Shown here in pieces: positions 45,583-59,728 of a stretch of 64,000 nucleotides of DNA. A model generated the notes under the pieces. It was not told the origin of the DNA. It made no database searches and saw only the letters and a program-made list of their open reading frames with translations. The stretch covers positions 310,001 through 374,000 of the forward strand of contig NC_052477.1 in assembly GCF_009730915.1 (NCBI RefSeq), read 5' to 3'. Both the position numbers and the translations under genes were made by a program. This DNA comes from Dioscorea cayenensis subsp. rotundata. Its lineage: Eukaryota; Streptophyta; Magnoliopsida; Dioscoreales; Dioscoreaceae. Numbering within the stretch: the first letter of the stretch is position 1; each line of letters starts with the position of its first letter.

Positions 45583-46767
45583 ATGCCTTCACTCGACGAC
45601 GAGGAGCGTGCGGTCTTCCCCGAGGTCGACGACGAAGAAGATGAAAGCGATGAGGTCGACGACAGCGAAGACGATGAAGACGAAGACGAAGACGGCGAGA
45701 TCGAACCCTCGTCGGCGCCGCTTCCTCCCTCTGTTCCCGTCACCGACTTAGCTACCATGGATCCAAACCCTGGAATGATCCCTAACCCTAACCCTATTGC
45801 TGTCCATGCTGCGGTCTCCGCAGCCGAGAATGGTTCCGTTCAAGTGCAGCCCGTCTTATCCGACGTCGCCACCGAAGACCTCACCACTCCGACCGCCGAC
45901 GAACGCCGCCTCGTCCCCTGTCAGACAGGAAGCAGCTGTGACGACTCGAGGCGGCTTTTCCAGCGGCTCTGGACGGACGAGGATGAACTGGTGATCCTCA
46001 AAGGGTTTCTCGAATTCGTCTCTCAGCGCGGCACAATTGAAGCTTCCCATCAGCATGATACTGGTCTGTTCTACGAGAAGATCAAGACCCTGCTCCAGCT
46101 TGAATTCACAAAGAATCAGTTGATCGAGAAGCTTCGGTGGATGAAGAAGAAGTTTCGCAACGTCGTCAGCCGGATCGCCAACGCCGGCAAAGATTTCTCC
46201 TTTAAGACCCCACACGAGCAGGCCACCTTCGAGATCGCTCGCCAGATCTGGAGCTCAGCGCTCAAGCGTTCGCGTGAGATCAGCGACGATGAGATACTCA
46301 ATGTCCCTGCTCTCGGAGGAGGATCTGAGATCAAGTTGGAAGGTGGCACAGGGGAAGTCTCGAGGTCTCGTCGTCGTCGGAGAAGACACTCCTCCACAGT
46401 GAACGCAGGGCATACAGTTGGGGTGCCAGTAGAGGCGGCGATGAGTCACACGCCATTGGCACTATCATCGACGGGTGTGCCGGTGATCCCGAGCATGATC
46501 GAGGAGACAGTGAGGAGCTGCCTGTCGCCGCTGTTCAAGGAGCTGATTGGGTCGGCAGCGGGTGGGGTGGGGATGAACCTGATGATGCCGATGAGTTTGT
46601 GGGGTGGTGGTGAGTGTGTGGCGGTGGCGGGGGTGGAGGCGCCGGAGGATGAGAGGTGGAGGAACCAGAGGATTCTAGAGCTGGAGGTGTACCTGAAAAG
46701 AGTGGAGCTTGTGCAGGACCAAATCAAGAAGACACTGGAGGACCTCCGTTCTATTGGTGGTAACTGA
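45583..46767 (+). CDS. GLABROUS1 enhancer-binding protein (GeBP/STOREKEEPER-like, DUF573)
   Basis: A single uninterrupted exon of 394 aa with strong GC bias. The N-terminus (residues 1-45) is an acidic Asp/Glu run (DDEEDESDEVDDSED), common in this family. The central DUF573 DNA-binding domain (about residues 125-220) reads RLFQRLWTDEDELVILKGFL, then FYEKIK, NQLIEKLRWMKKKFRN and SFKTPHEQATFEIARQIW. The C-terminus ends in a leucine-zipper-like helix (LELEVYLKRVELVQDQIKKT), also typical. A basic RSRRRRRRH stretch follows the domain and is a likely nuclear localisation signal. These plant-specific nuclear factors modulate cytokinin response and trichome genes. The chosen ATG lies just upstream of the acidic run and no earlier in-frame Met is plausible. 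Confidence 0.93.
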   Translation: MPSLDDEERAVFPEVDDEEDESDEVDDSEDDEDEDEDGEIEPSSAPLPPSVPVTDLATMDPNPGMIPNPNPIAVHAAVSAAENGSVQVQPVLSDVATEDLTTPTADERRLVPCQTGSSCDDSRRLFQRLWTDEDELVILKGFLEFVSQRGTIEASHQHDTGLFYEKIKTLLQLEFTKNQLIEKLRWMKKKFRNVVSRIANAGKDFSFKTPHEQATFEIARQIWSSALKRSREISDDEILNVPALGGGSEIKLEGGTGEVSRSRRRRRRHSSTVNAGHTVGVPVEAAMSHTPLALSSTGVPVIPSMIEETVRSCLSPLFKELIGSAAGGVGMNLMMPMSLWGGGECVAVAGVEAPEDERWRNQRILELEVYLKRVELVQDQIKKTLEDLRSIGGN

Positions 46768-47931
46768 TCATAATCATCATCTGCGCCAGTTCATTAGTTT
46801 TTCTTCTTTTTTTTTTAATTTGGATAATCTTAGTTTGGTGGGGTAAGATGTGTTTTTTTACTAATGCTTCTGGATTGAATTATCTAATTACTTGTGGTCT
46901 TGGTTATTTTATAAACGAATTAATGGAAAAGAAAATAGTTAGTGGTTTGTATATATACATCAATGTGTTATTGTCTTTAGATTATAATGTGTTATTGTCT
47001 TTGGATTATAATCATTGTAAGTAAATAAGCGGCCTATTGAATTGGATTATAATCTTTGTCTTCTCCTTCTCTTCTCCTTCTCCTTCACATCAGCTTGGAA
47101 ACCTCCTCTACTGTATCCTTTTCCACAACTATGCTCCTCTTTCCAGATATCTGTGTATCTTCTACTCAGTTCCTTAATTCATTTAGTTATTAGTTTATTG
47201 TGTGATGTTTAATGTTTTTTCATGTATTGAATTGGAGCAGAGCTGAGTATGCATGCCCATGCCCACATGATGATCAGGAGGATGGGGATGAGGCTCACTA
47301 ATCAAAGAAATATTTTCAGATAATGTCGGATTATGACAGGTTGATTAATGCCTGATTATATATTCCCTTCAAAATATCTAAATTCTATCTACTTTAGTTA
47401 ATGTATTATTACAAGTAGTGACTTTTCTAACTCTGCTCTTGTATTAGTTAGGACTAGTTCCTGTTTCCAGGGGAAAAAATATACTGTTACTGTTACTGAA
47501 GTTACTATTGTACTAGTAAAGATGTTTTGTAGTGTCCTCGAACTCTCTCAAAGAAAAGAATGATTCTTATTCTTGAATATTAACAATTTATGAAAATTTT
47601 CGTCCTTCAGCTGCCCAGAAAGATGAGCTTATTCCGATGTAAATTTTCAGCCAAAAAGGTATGCATGTATTATTTTCATTCCATCCATTAATCAAGTACA
47701 TAACATGCTTGGAGGAATCATTTGATTTTGCTCAGTCAATTTGTTTGCATGATATATTATTGCAGTATATTGTTTGAAATCACTTGGGACATCATAAATC
47801 CTCTGAGATTTTACCATATTAATCATGACTAATACAAACAAGCTTCCAATACTAGGACTTGATCAACATTATATTGATTATGTTAATCACACTGAGACAT
47901 TGATCCCAAACATTTATAAAGAGATACTAGA
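46768..47931. other. 3' intergenic region, GeBP-like (+) / WRKY (-)
   Basis: 1.16 kb, AT-rich. It contains a direct repeat TTAGATTATAATGTGTTATTGTCTTT-like (46965-47010) and CT-rich tracts (47058-47090). No gene recognised. Confidence 0.5.
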
Positions 47932-49354
47932 CTACAGTATCTGTGATGAGCAACGTGGTTTCTGGGTGAGATCAAGCGTCAGAGTATTTGGGAATGTAAG
48001 TGTTGAGGCAATGTTGGGTATTATTGAGTGGAATAAATTAAGGTTAGAATTAATGGATGGTTTGTTTGCAGTAGTGATGGAGCCGGAGAGGAGCATGGTG
48101 GCGGCAGCCGTGGTGGTGTTTGCCATAGAAATGGCTGCTTGAGGCAGTGAGTGGTTGTGTTTACCTTCATAAGTTGTTATCAATATGCTCTTGTCTTCTG
48201 CACATCTCTGCACCTGTTGCAACATAATGTATACTTGATTTAGTTTCAACCAGAAGATTAGCTTAGCATCTTAATCACTCATCAGCTCATTAAGAAGTAA
48301 AAAAGTCATACTAATCAAAATTCACATTAATTTGCTTGAACTAACCTGTTTTCTAACTGGGCAGGTAGATCCCACAGTGCACTTGTAATAAGCTTTAGGA
48401 CAAGGATTACCCTTTGCCAACTTCTGTCCATACTTCCTCCATTGACATCCATCACCAATCTATACACAATCCAAACATGTAAAATCTAAGCATGAATAAG
48501 AAATCTAAACTGCAAACATACATGCAGCAAATATGTGTTGCAGATACTGTAAACAAGAATCAATTGTACCATTGCAGCTTCAGACCGAGCCCGGACAGCC
48601 ACTCTTACTTTCCGGCATGCCACAGATGAAGCTTGTTTACTGTAATACTTTATGTTCTTGCTAGTTCCCCATGGTCTCTTTTTTGTAAAGGTTTGTTCTT
48701 CATCTTCATCACCAGATGGCACAGGACTTGTATCTTCATTCATGTCATCCTTTTTCAATGAATTATAAAAAGTTAATCAACAGAAATATATAAAATCCAT
48801 GCAGCGATTAATTGATTTTTTAATTAAATACCTGGTAGTCATCATGTTCTTCAACTTGAGACTTTTGCTGCTTAACAAGAAGCAACTTGTTTTGTAGAGA
48901 ACTGTAATTCTTCAAGACTACATCCAACATACTCCTCAACTTCATGTTCTGATTGCTCACTCTTTCTAGTTCAGCTTGAAGTGATATTAACTGCAGCTAA
49001 TTAATTAAGTTCCATTAAAATTAACAGTAACTTTGCAAATTATTATAATTTCCATAAAAATCTGCACCTTGTTACTGTTTTTCTCCTTCTTTTCTATTTC
49101 TGCATGTTTACTGTCACATGAGTTCATGGTCAAGAGTTGCAGTTCAGTCTGCACATCAGATAAAAAAAACCAAACTAAACAAAAAAAAAATTCATAGATA
49201 TAATATAATGCTTGTAACTCAAATCACTTACATTGATGTTTGAGTCCCCATGAGCCATTAATAACACATCATCAGCTTCATCTTTCTGCTGGCACTGTGA
49301 GAAGAAGTCTAGCATCTCAATCTCTTCAACATCCCCGGAGTGCAAGAGTGACAT
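47932..49354 (-). CDS. WRKY transcription factor, group IIb
   Basis: Six exons, all in phase 0: 49232-49354, 49068-49148, 48832-48990, 48570-48749, 48346-48459, 47932-48213; 312 aa. An N-terminal leucine-zipper coiled coil ([20 protein letters not shown]) is followed by an acidic linker, then the WRKY domain: [22 protein letters not shown]5-C in KCTVGSTC, and HNH in [10 protein letters not shown]. The tail [18 protein letters not shown] and the intron exactly at KQ/VQR are hallmarks of group II a/b (closest to WRKY6/9/31/42/72 types). It binds W-boxes and usually acts in defence, phosphate or senescence control. The C-terminus keeps the IIb-type [14 protein letters not shown] motif. Its length is shorter than WRKY6 (over 500 aa), nearer WRKY9. 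Confidence 0.94.
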
Positions 49355-49476
49355 TGTTTTTACTTAGTCTCTCTACTAAGCTAAGAGGAGATGGAGGATG
49401 TGTAAAAGAGTGTTCAGGACTTGAAGAAGGGTTGGTTACTATGATGATATAAATGGAAATGAGGTGGTGTTTTCTC

Positions 49477-49508
49477 TTGACTAACTAATGATGACAGTAT
49501 GATTGACT
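49477..49508 (+). promoter_or_regulatory. Two W-boxes upstream of the WRKY gene
   Basis: TTGACT at 49477-49482 and 49503-49508, about 125-155 bp before the WRKY start codon. This is consistent with the auto- or cross-regulation common in WRKY genes. The motif is short and function is inferred. Confidence 0.4.
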
Positions 49509-50402
49509 AAGAGATGAAACTTGATTCAAAGTGATGGTGAAATCCAAGACTTTGATAGAGTAGATATTGAACTTGCTGCTCATTAATACTTTTCCATGTA
49601 TAGCATCATACATGTTTTTCATTTGGTGAAACAGAACACCGGACTAGACTCTCAAAAAGAAGAACAAAATCAGACAATTAACAACTACACTTGAAGGGCT
49701 GCTTAATGATTCCGTGTATTATACTCTACAGTAAAAAAACAGTGACTTGTGACACTGACAAACATTCATTCATTCATTTTTGAATTTTCTTTTCTTTATA
49801 TTACTCTTTTGTATTCTTCTAAGATGTTCAAAGATAAGTATGCCAAATATAGCTTCTAGAAAAACAAGAAGTCATTTGTGTTTGAAATGTCTTAGACCAT
49901 GAAGAAAGTCCTTTGCATCCCTTAATAAAGATAAATCTAGAAAAGATAATAAAAGGTTTAAGTAATCAAAGATTTTATCAAAAGAAAAAAGGCAAGTTGG
50001 ATTGGAAATGGTTAGGTGATGAAAATGAAACATTGAAAAAGAGAACTACAAGACAAGATTCTTCCTGAACTTTACAATCAAACAAGTGATGGGATACCAG
50101 ACCAAAGCAATCCCTTCGTTACTAGTCTTTCTCTTGTTCTTATCCTTTCAACCCTGTCTCAATCATTCTCAGAATCAGCAAGAAATCCTTAAGTTACACA
50201 CCTGACTCAATCTTTCTCAAGTCTTCATTTTCATTCAGAGAAGCATAACATAATTGAGAAACAATCTGGAAGATATCAATATTAGTTTTTTGTGATTCTC
50301 AATGGAATGTTATGTAATGTACTGTACTGTACTTATTATTAACAAAAGGATTAGACGCGAATAGAGTAGTTCATACAGAGTTTGTATGTCTTAATTCGTA
50401 GA
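49509..50402. other. Intergenic region, WRKY promoter side and deaminase 3' flank
   Basis: 0.9 kb AT-rich, no gene seen. CATTCATTCATT (about 49764) and GTACTGTACTGTAC (about 50318) are small repeats. Confidence 0.5.
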
Positions 50403-53164
<2,762 letters not shown>

Positions 53165-53573
53165 GATGAATTCTCAAACCCAAAGCCTCTGAAACGTCAA
53201 ACAAAGACAACAAAAAGGTACAGGTCTATCCCAACGGTGAGTCCTGAGTATTTATAGAGATTGGGACTTGAACAAGATTCTCAACACATCCCATGGATAG
53301 GAAGGGAAATAAATAAATATAAATTAATTAATAAATAATAATTAATAAATAAATAAAATGCAAAAAATGAAAAAAAAGAAAAAAGGAAAAAGAAAAAATG
53401 AAGACGCTGAGTGATAAGTGGCAGGTGAACAAGGACCGACGCGGTGACAGAACACGGCCACGGGGAAAAGCGTCGGATGATGCTTCGATAGTGAACATTA
53501 ACCGTCTATTTTTTAGGTTGTCTTTTTCTGAGAAAACGAATCTCCAGTAAAAGATCCAACGGTCATTAAGATG

Positions 53574-53581
53574 ACACGTGT
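53574..53581. promoter_or_regulatory. Palindromic G-box upstream of the deaminase gene
   Basis: ACACGTGT, a bZIP/bHLH binding palindrome, about 410 bp upstream of the start codon. Confidence 0.4.
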
Positions 53582-55662
53582 GAATAATGTATACATTGAT
53601 CCTTTCTCTTGGATGAGAAATTTTTGGGTTTATCCTTATATATTTTCTCTATGTGTGTATATATATATATATGAATTTATTTGTTTTTTAAAATTATCTC
53701 ACTTAAATCGTCGAAGAAGAAAGGAGTTCACCGGATTATTTATTAAAAAAAAGTGAAAAAAAAATCTAATTGAAGTACTTTGTTATAATTATTGAGCTAA
53801 ATTTCATTTTTGGGAGCTTGTCCAATGAACCTAGCCCTAGGACACGTTTTTAAAATGTTTAACATAGTAGACAATTTAAAATTTTCTTTTATTTTTATAA
53901 TGAAAGACACTGAAATAGGCTTAACATGTTTTTGCATAAATAGGCTTTCTTCAAATTTTAATTATATTTATTTATCTCTGTATAACAATTTATTTATTTA
54001 TTTATTAAGATGAAAAAGATATTGTTGTTCTATTTTTGCCCATCCTAATCCTCAATTTCTAGATAACCACTGTCCTTGACAATCTATTATATATATATAT
54101 TATATAATCTCATGGACACTAACATGCTAATTATTTATCCAATGAAAGGAAAATAATAATAAATAATAAATGGGCTTTACTTCATGTGATGCAAAAAAAA
54201 GATAAGAAGTAGGAATACAATATAATAACAACAACAATAATACAAACAGGCAGAGTCATGTGCTTTGTTAATTGCTGTTTAAGCATTTAAACAAAGGAAC
54301 CAAACAATGCAATCCTGTCATGAATTCCATTTTCCTGCTTTCCAAACAATGCTTGCTTGGAGACACGCAGGCATGAGTATGAAATCAATGTACATCCAAT
54401 TAAATAAGAACAAGAACACAAACAAGAAATAGACCACACACAAAAACAAATGGAGGATGACAAAGAGGCCAATATATTTCAATTCACATTGTTGCGTGCG
54501 GGGAACCTACCAAAAAAAGTGATGATAGTCTTGGATTATTTAATTTACAAATAAAATGGGAACAATAAACACTTTCTGATTATAACTTATAAGATATGGA
54601 TTGAAAATTTTGAGAAGCAATACCACCTTTTGACTCTCTTCTTGTTGACTGAATGGATAACCTTCTGCATATATCAAAAAAAGTGAACCTTTTGCTATTT
54701 AGATTGAATCAAGAAAAAACATGCACCTTTCACGTGGCAATTTCATCCATTTTATCACTAGATTTGTACAAGAGAAGATCATATCTAAGACAATCCATTT
54801 GGGTGGAGAAACAAACGAAGTCTTGACAAATGGCACCACAATTCAGGCGGTCATCCTAATCATAATTATCCACAAACATATTGCTTTCTATAATGATTTA
54901 ATTAAAAAATCAGTGACATGGTCGGTACATAAGTATTGCCAACTTGCTACTTGAAAGCAACAACAAAATAAATTCAAGATAATACTGACATGAAACACAG
55001 AGCTTGCGCATCTAAAAACTGAACTGCTTAGTGACAACTTTCTATACAATGATGAAATCACCATCTACAAAAGCAAAGAAATGGAACCAAAGTTGAAACC
55101 GGGGATCTACATATTAGATAACAGCAGCTAGTAGAAAAATACAGAAGCTGGGCGGTTCTGCTACTAAAGACAGTCTCCCATATTCTCCATAAATATAATT
55201 CTACATGAACAGTAATCCGCCTGTTATTATTGCTTACTTGTTTAATGGGCACTGATTTACAGAGGTGAGAATGTTCAGTAGCAACTTGTGTAAAGCAAGG
55301 AGATTATCAGTAAAAGCGCAGACATGGCAAAAAAAAAGGTCCAAATGTGAGAAGGATTTACATACTAGATTGCGGGAAACTGAAAATATAGGGAAGCAGA
55401 ACAGACCTGCTAATAAAGACCTGCCAATAAAGAAATCCTCCAATGCTATCCAGAATTCTATGCATCTCCTGACCTTCAAACATGCCCGAGGTCTCGTCAA
55501 GAATCTGTTAATCATGTCTGAAGTGTGTAAAAAAGCATTGATTTACAGAAATGGAAATCCTACACCTAACAATTATATTACACACTTAAGGTATAAAAAA
55601 ATAGAATGAGAAAAAGATTCACAGACTTGAACATAGATCACAGGCAGTTATAATGCCCAAAA

Positions 55663-55693
<31 letters not shown>

Positions 55694-56529
55694 TATCAAC
55701 AAGATGCATTTCACCTGTTATTGGCTAGTAAGGTTTGATAATATCATGATTGGTAAAGTGTATCACATATGATAAGTACATAACTATCCTTATTCAATAG
55801 CCAGACATTTAAATTTCCCAGAACTCAATGAAAATTCAGCAAGCTCTATTTGGCGAAAAAAGAAAAAAGCAAAAGCAGAATCATGTTTGTCAAGTCAAAT
55901 AACAGAAATAAAAAAAATGAACAATTCAATAGCTCAATGGAGTCAATAAAAATATCTGATGAATGAAGCACATTAAAACTCCAGGTGCCAAATCAACGAA
56001 AACAATTTAATTTTCTTATGAGAAATCTAGCAATGCATATATAATGTAAGAGTGTCAATTACCATTTGGAAATCACAATGTAGAACACCCAAGTTGATGA
56101 TGATCCATGGCAAACAGCTTGGCAGAGGAGAGATCTCTCTGTAATGAATTATGATTATGAAGCACTAATTCTAATGGACAAACAATCGATTACTTCAACA
56201 AAATATAAAATTAACAAATAGCAGGAATAGAAATTCACATTATGAAACCTAGAAGGCCAACTGAGTATTGAAAACATCCAATAATAAGCAAAATTTAACA
56301 TCCCCCATACATAGTTAACAGAAAAAGCAAAAGCAAACATGAAACAAAACCTTGGATCATAAACTTAACAAAGCACTTAAAACGCCATGACAGCCTGCTC
56401 GAAATGCAGAGTAACCTTGCATTAAGAAGTTTTACCAGAAAGAGCACAAGGCCGCAAGATCCGGAGGTAAGCAAAAGTTACAGGAGCCCATCAGTGATTT
56501 AATTGGATAACAAACCATCTGCAATCTGC
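53582..56529. other. Gene-free intergenic region, AT-rich
   Basis: Nearly 3 kb with no recognisable gene. The open stretch at 55265-55609 (+) has no recognisable domain and ordinary AT-rich composition. An (AAAT)n run is at 55664-55692 and a TATATATATA stretch near 54090. About 56380-56529 is dyskerin 3' UTR. Confidence 0.5.
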
Positions 56530-56713
56530 CTAGTCTTCTAGTGGTGTGCCTTCAGCATCTCGGTGCTTCTTTTTCTTCTTATCCTTCTTTTTCTCACTTT
56601 TAGCAGCCGCTTCATTTTCCTCTTCAATGGGCTCGGGTAATTCAGTAACTCCATCCTCACCTTCTTTGCTCTTCTTCTTTTTCTTCTTTTTCTCCTTTGC
56701 GACCTTCTCATCA
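56530..56713 (-). other. Probable true C-terminal tail of dyskerin in the neighbouring frame
   Basis: About 61 codons encode a Lys/Glu-rich tail (SEKKKDKKKKKHRDAEG, ending PLED) of the kind that ends plant dyskerins. It is offset one base from the main frame. A TAG lies immediately before its first usable codon, so it cannot be an independent gene. Either the assembly has one extra base in GGG (about 56718-56722) or this copy has lost its tail. Confidence 0.7.
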
Positions 56714-58384
56714 TCAGATCCCTAAATCACTCTTATCCTTGCTGCTCTTCTTTTCCTTCCCTCCTTTATCCAGATCATTATCTTCTGTTTCACTCTTCTC
56801 TTTGTGTTTCTTCTTTTTCTTCTTTTCACTCATTCCCTCTTCAACCACCTCCTCACCTTCTTTCACCTTCTTGGCTTTATGCTTCTTCTCCTTTGCACCA
56901 TCCACAGCTCCATCCACTTCATCAACCTTAACTTTTTTAGCAGCCACAGAAATAGGGCTGCCCATAGCCTGTTCCAATTTCCTCTTCTTGCCTTCCACAT
57001 CCTCCTTCCCATCCTTACTCCCCTTTTCTTCTCCCACCACACCTTCTTTGGCAATGACAGTCTCTTGCGCAGCAGCAATGCCAGCAATCATGGCATCACC
57101 ACCAGAAGGAAGAGGCAAATTTCTAAGCCACTCCCCTGGTGTCTTCTCATTCGGTTTCCCATGCTTATCCAGCAAACCTTCTGCAACCATTTTCTTCTTC
57201 ATCGAAGCCCTCGGACCCAAGCCCCACTTTCTTGGGTATGTATCCCTATCCATCACCACTCTTTTAATCCTTGCCACCACTCCATGATCACAAGTCGCCA
57301 TTACTGCTGTTGTCATCTCAGCAATTCCAAGAGCAATCGCCTCACCTTTTGTTGTCATCAACACAACCTCCTCCCCATTCTCAATATCATTTTCAAACCT
57401 CAAAAGCCCGGGAATCATAAGCTTGGCGCCATAACAGATAGCATTGACGGCCGAGTCTTTAACCACCAATCTCTTATAGCTAGTCAACAAAACCTCCAGT
57501 GGCATCACAACCCGCCTCAAATAGCTCTCATCCTTATAATTATCATACACCCACTGTGCATCCATGACATCGTGCATAGTGACCATGTTATCTTTCTCGC
57601 CAAGAATCCCAGACCGGACTCTCCGAAGCTCCTGCATATGACCTCCAACACCAAGAATAAGACCAAGATGAACGCAAAGAGTTCTAACATAAGTACCAGC
57701 TTCGCAGGAGATCCAGAAGACAACAAGATGCTTATCGGCATCATATTCAAGGAGCTTGCTTTCGTATATGGTGCGAATACGAAGCTGGCGCTTGACGGCA
57801 GAAATCAGAGGCGGGCGCTGGAAGACAGCACCGGTGAGGGTTTCGAGAGCTCGAGCGACCTTCGAGGTCTCGGGGACCGCAGAGTGGAGACGGGCAACGC
57901 AGACATACTCCTTGCCAGCGCCCTGCTGCGACTTGACCAAGCGCGTGGCACGATCAACACAGACGATGAGGTTGCCCGTGACCTTCGGGTCCAGTGTTCC
58001 GGAATGGCCGGTCTTCTCGGTGCGGAGGAGGCGCTTGATCCAAGCGACGACCTCGTGGGACGAAGGGTTGGAGGGTTTGTCAAGGTTGATGATACCATAC
58101 CGGAGATACTCAGCGATGGGGCGCTTTAAGGGAGAGTGGCCGGCGGGGAGGGGAGTGTAGTGTCCGGTGCGGACGTTGAGGCGATCGTAGTTCTTGAGGA
58201 GGATCGGCCACTGCGAGGTATCAGCAGGGGGAGTGAAAGACTGTGGTTTGATAAAGAAGTCAGTCTGGCTCTGGTCGAGATCGGGGACGGAATCCATGGT
58301 TGGGACGGCATCGTGATCGTTGGCATGCTTCTTGTTCTTCTTCTTTTTCTTCTCGGAGGAAGGGGATGGCGGCGAGGAAGCCAT
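56714..58384 (-). CDS. CBF5: Dyskerin / H/ACA snoRNP pseudouridine synthase (CBF5, NAP57)
   Basis: A single exon of 556 aa, intronless as in Arabidopsis NAP57. Domains: DKCLD N-terminal region (about 40-110; [20 protein letters not shown]), TruB catalytic domain with the nucleophile Asp in [11 protein letters not shown], then [24 protein letters not shown] and [12 protein letters not shown]; and a PUA domain (about 295-370; [20 protein letters not shown]). The Lys/Glu-rich C-terminal tail directs it to the nucleolus. It makes pseudouridine in rRNA guided by H/ACA RNAs and is a telomerase RNP component. Oddity: this frame stops at DLGI (56714-56716), but after GGG in TTTAGGGATC the +1 frame continues as [14 protein letters not shown]... 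to LED and a stop at 56530-56532. That gives a typical KKE tail (about 617 aa) if one G is extra. Confidence 0.96.
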   Translation of the reverse strand: MASSPPSPSSEKKKKKNKKHANDHDAVPTMDSVPDLDQSQTDFFIKPQSFTPPADTSQWPILLKNYDRLNVRTGHYTPLPAGHSPLKRPIAEYLRYGIINLDKPSNPSSHEVVAWIKRLLRTEKTGHSGTLDPKVTGNLIVCVDRATRLVKSQQGAGKEYVCVARLHSAVPETSKVARALETLTGAVFQRPPLISAVKRQLRIRTIYESKLLEYDADKHLVVFWISCEAGTYVRTLCVHLGLILGVGGHMQELRRVRSGILGEKDNMVTMHDVMDAQWVYDNYKDESYLRRVVMPLEVLLTSYKRLVVKDSAVNAICYGAKLMIPGLLRFENDIENGEEVVLMTTKGEAIALGIAEMTTAVMATCDHGVVARIKRVVMDRDTYPRKWGLGPRASMKKKMVAEGLLDKHGKPNEKTPGEWLRNLPLPSGGDAMIAGIAAAQETVIAKEGVVGEEKGSKDGKEDVEGKKRKLEQAMGSPISVAAKKVKVDEVDGAVDGAKEKKHKAKKVKEGEEVVEEGMSEKKKKKKHKEKSETEDNDLDKGGKEKKSSKDKSDLGI

Positions 58385-58402
58385 TGATGGGTGAGTGGAG
58401 GA

Positions 58403-58420
58403 TTAGGGTTAGGGTTTTAG
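58403..58420 (-). promoter_or_regulatory. Telo-box upstream of dyskerin
   Basis: Minus-strand CTAAAACCCTAACCCTAA begins 19 bp before the ATG. AAACCCTA telo-boxes are a known mark of plant ribosome-biogenesis and translation genes, fitting this product. Confidence 0.7.
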
Positions 58421-59728
58421 GAATGGGGGAAGTGGGAGTGATGGAGATGGCGGCGAGGGGTTTGGGGTTTTATGAGGGTTTTTACCCGGGGCACGGGAGG
58501 GGGACGAAGGAGATGGGCTTGATTTGAGAACACGAATCTCGATGTTGTGGGACCCACCACAAATAAGTGGCACGTTATTATTGGTTTTCAATTTGCCAGC
58601 TCAGCAGTTCGGGTTGTGGATTTGCCTCTTCTACTTTATAAAACATAATAAATATTATATATTATTATTAAGTCGTGATGTAAATATGAGTTCTAAATTA
58701 GTTAAAATAATTTTTGTCTTCAACTTCTTATAATTTTGATTAATCAATTAATTTTATTAAAATTTAATTAAAATTTAAACTTAAGATTAGTTCAATTTAC
58801 AATTTCACTTCGTCCCATAAAGTAAAATTATAAATTAATGATTTTACTTCTAAACTCAAAACTAAGTCTCAATACCTTTAAGTGTGATTCTCTCCGCACT
58901 TAGCCAGGTCTGTGTACTTACATTGTAACTCAATCGAACATGAATGAATAAATCATTACAAGTCTTTCTGATTATAATTACTATATTTATATAAATCTTT
59001 TGTTTTTGTATCTCAATTGAGTGAGTGCCATGGAGATCATCAAACTCACTAAACTCAATTATGCACAAATAATCATAGTAGAATAAAATTATTAAATTAC
59101 TTTTTAAGTCTCATACGATTAGTTTGACTACTTCATCAAGTTATTCTAATTTACCTACTCATGATCGCATAAAAAATCTACCCGTTTAATTTCCGATTAT
59201 TTCTAAAAGAACGATTCATGCTTAATGATCACTTACAACTACTACTTAGCTAGCATAGCTATACTTTGAATTTAGGCTCTAGCCCTACCAAAAAATAAAC
59301 AAACCTAACTACTAGAAATATATTAAAGGACATAAACACATTGTGATCATAATACTGCTAGATCTAAAGTTTACTTATGTGATTATAATCAACGATTCCA
59401 ATAATTAACAGTTACAGAGTAAAACCCATATGATTCCATAACAAGTAAAATGTTTTACTTAATACATAAAACCTATAATATTTAAAAATTATTAAAATAC
59501 CAATACAAGATTTATATAAACAAAATACATAATACAAATGAGATGCATTAATATAAATATCCTTGTTGGCTTTGTAAAGCATCCTATTAATAGATACAAC
59601 AAAACAATGAACCATGTTGTGTATATAATCATTTCTCTTCATTCATCCAGTGTGTTAGCACAGTATAACATTATTTCTGCAAAATGTATTGTTTCTGATA
59701 GGGAACAGTGTTAAAAGAGTTCAAGACT
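58421..59728. other. Dyskerin upstream region and AT-rich intergenic
   Basis: 58421-58560 is GC-rich leader/promoter. The rest is AT-rich with no gene seen. Confidence 0.5.

Noticed and set aside
45778-45805. Telomere-like CCTAACCCTAACCCTA inside the GeBP-like gene
   Set aside because: It encodes PNPNPI in frame within the CDS; only two to three units, so not an interstitial telomere.
55265-55609. 114-codon plus-strand open frame as a small gene
   Set aside because: No recognisable domain, no neighbouring splice or promoter support, and AT-rich composition like its flanks.
56804-58129. Long open frame (over 400 codons) on the plus strand opposite dyskerin
   Set aside because: It is the antisense shadow of the conserved GC-biased dyskerin exon, with no domain and His/Ser-rich nonsense composition.
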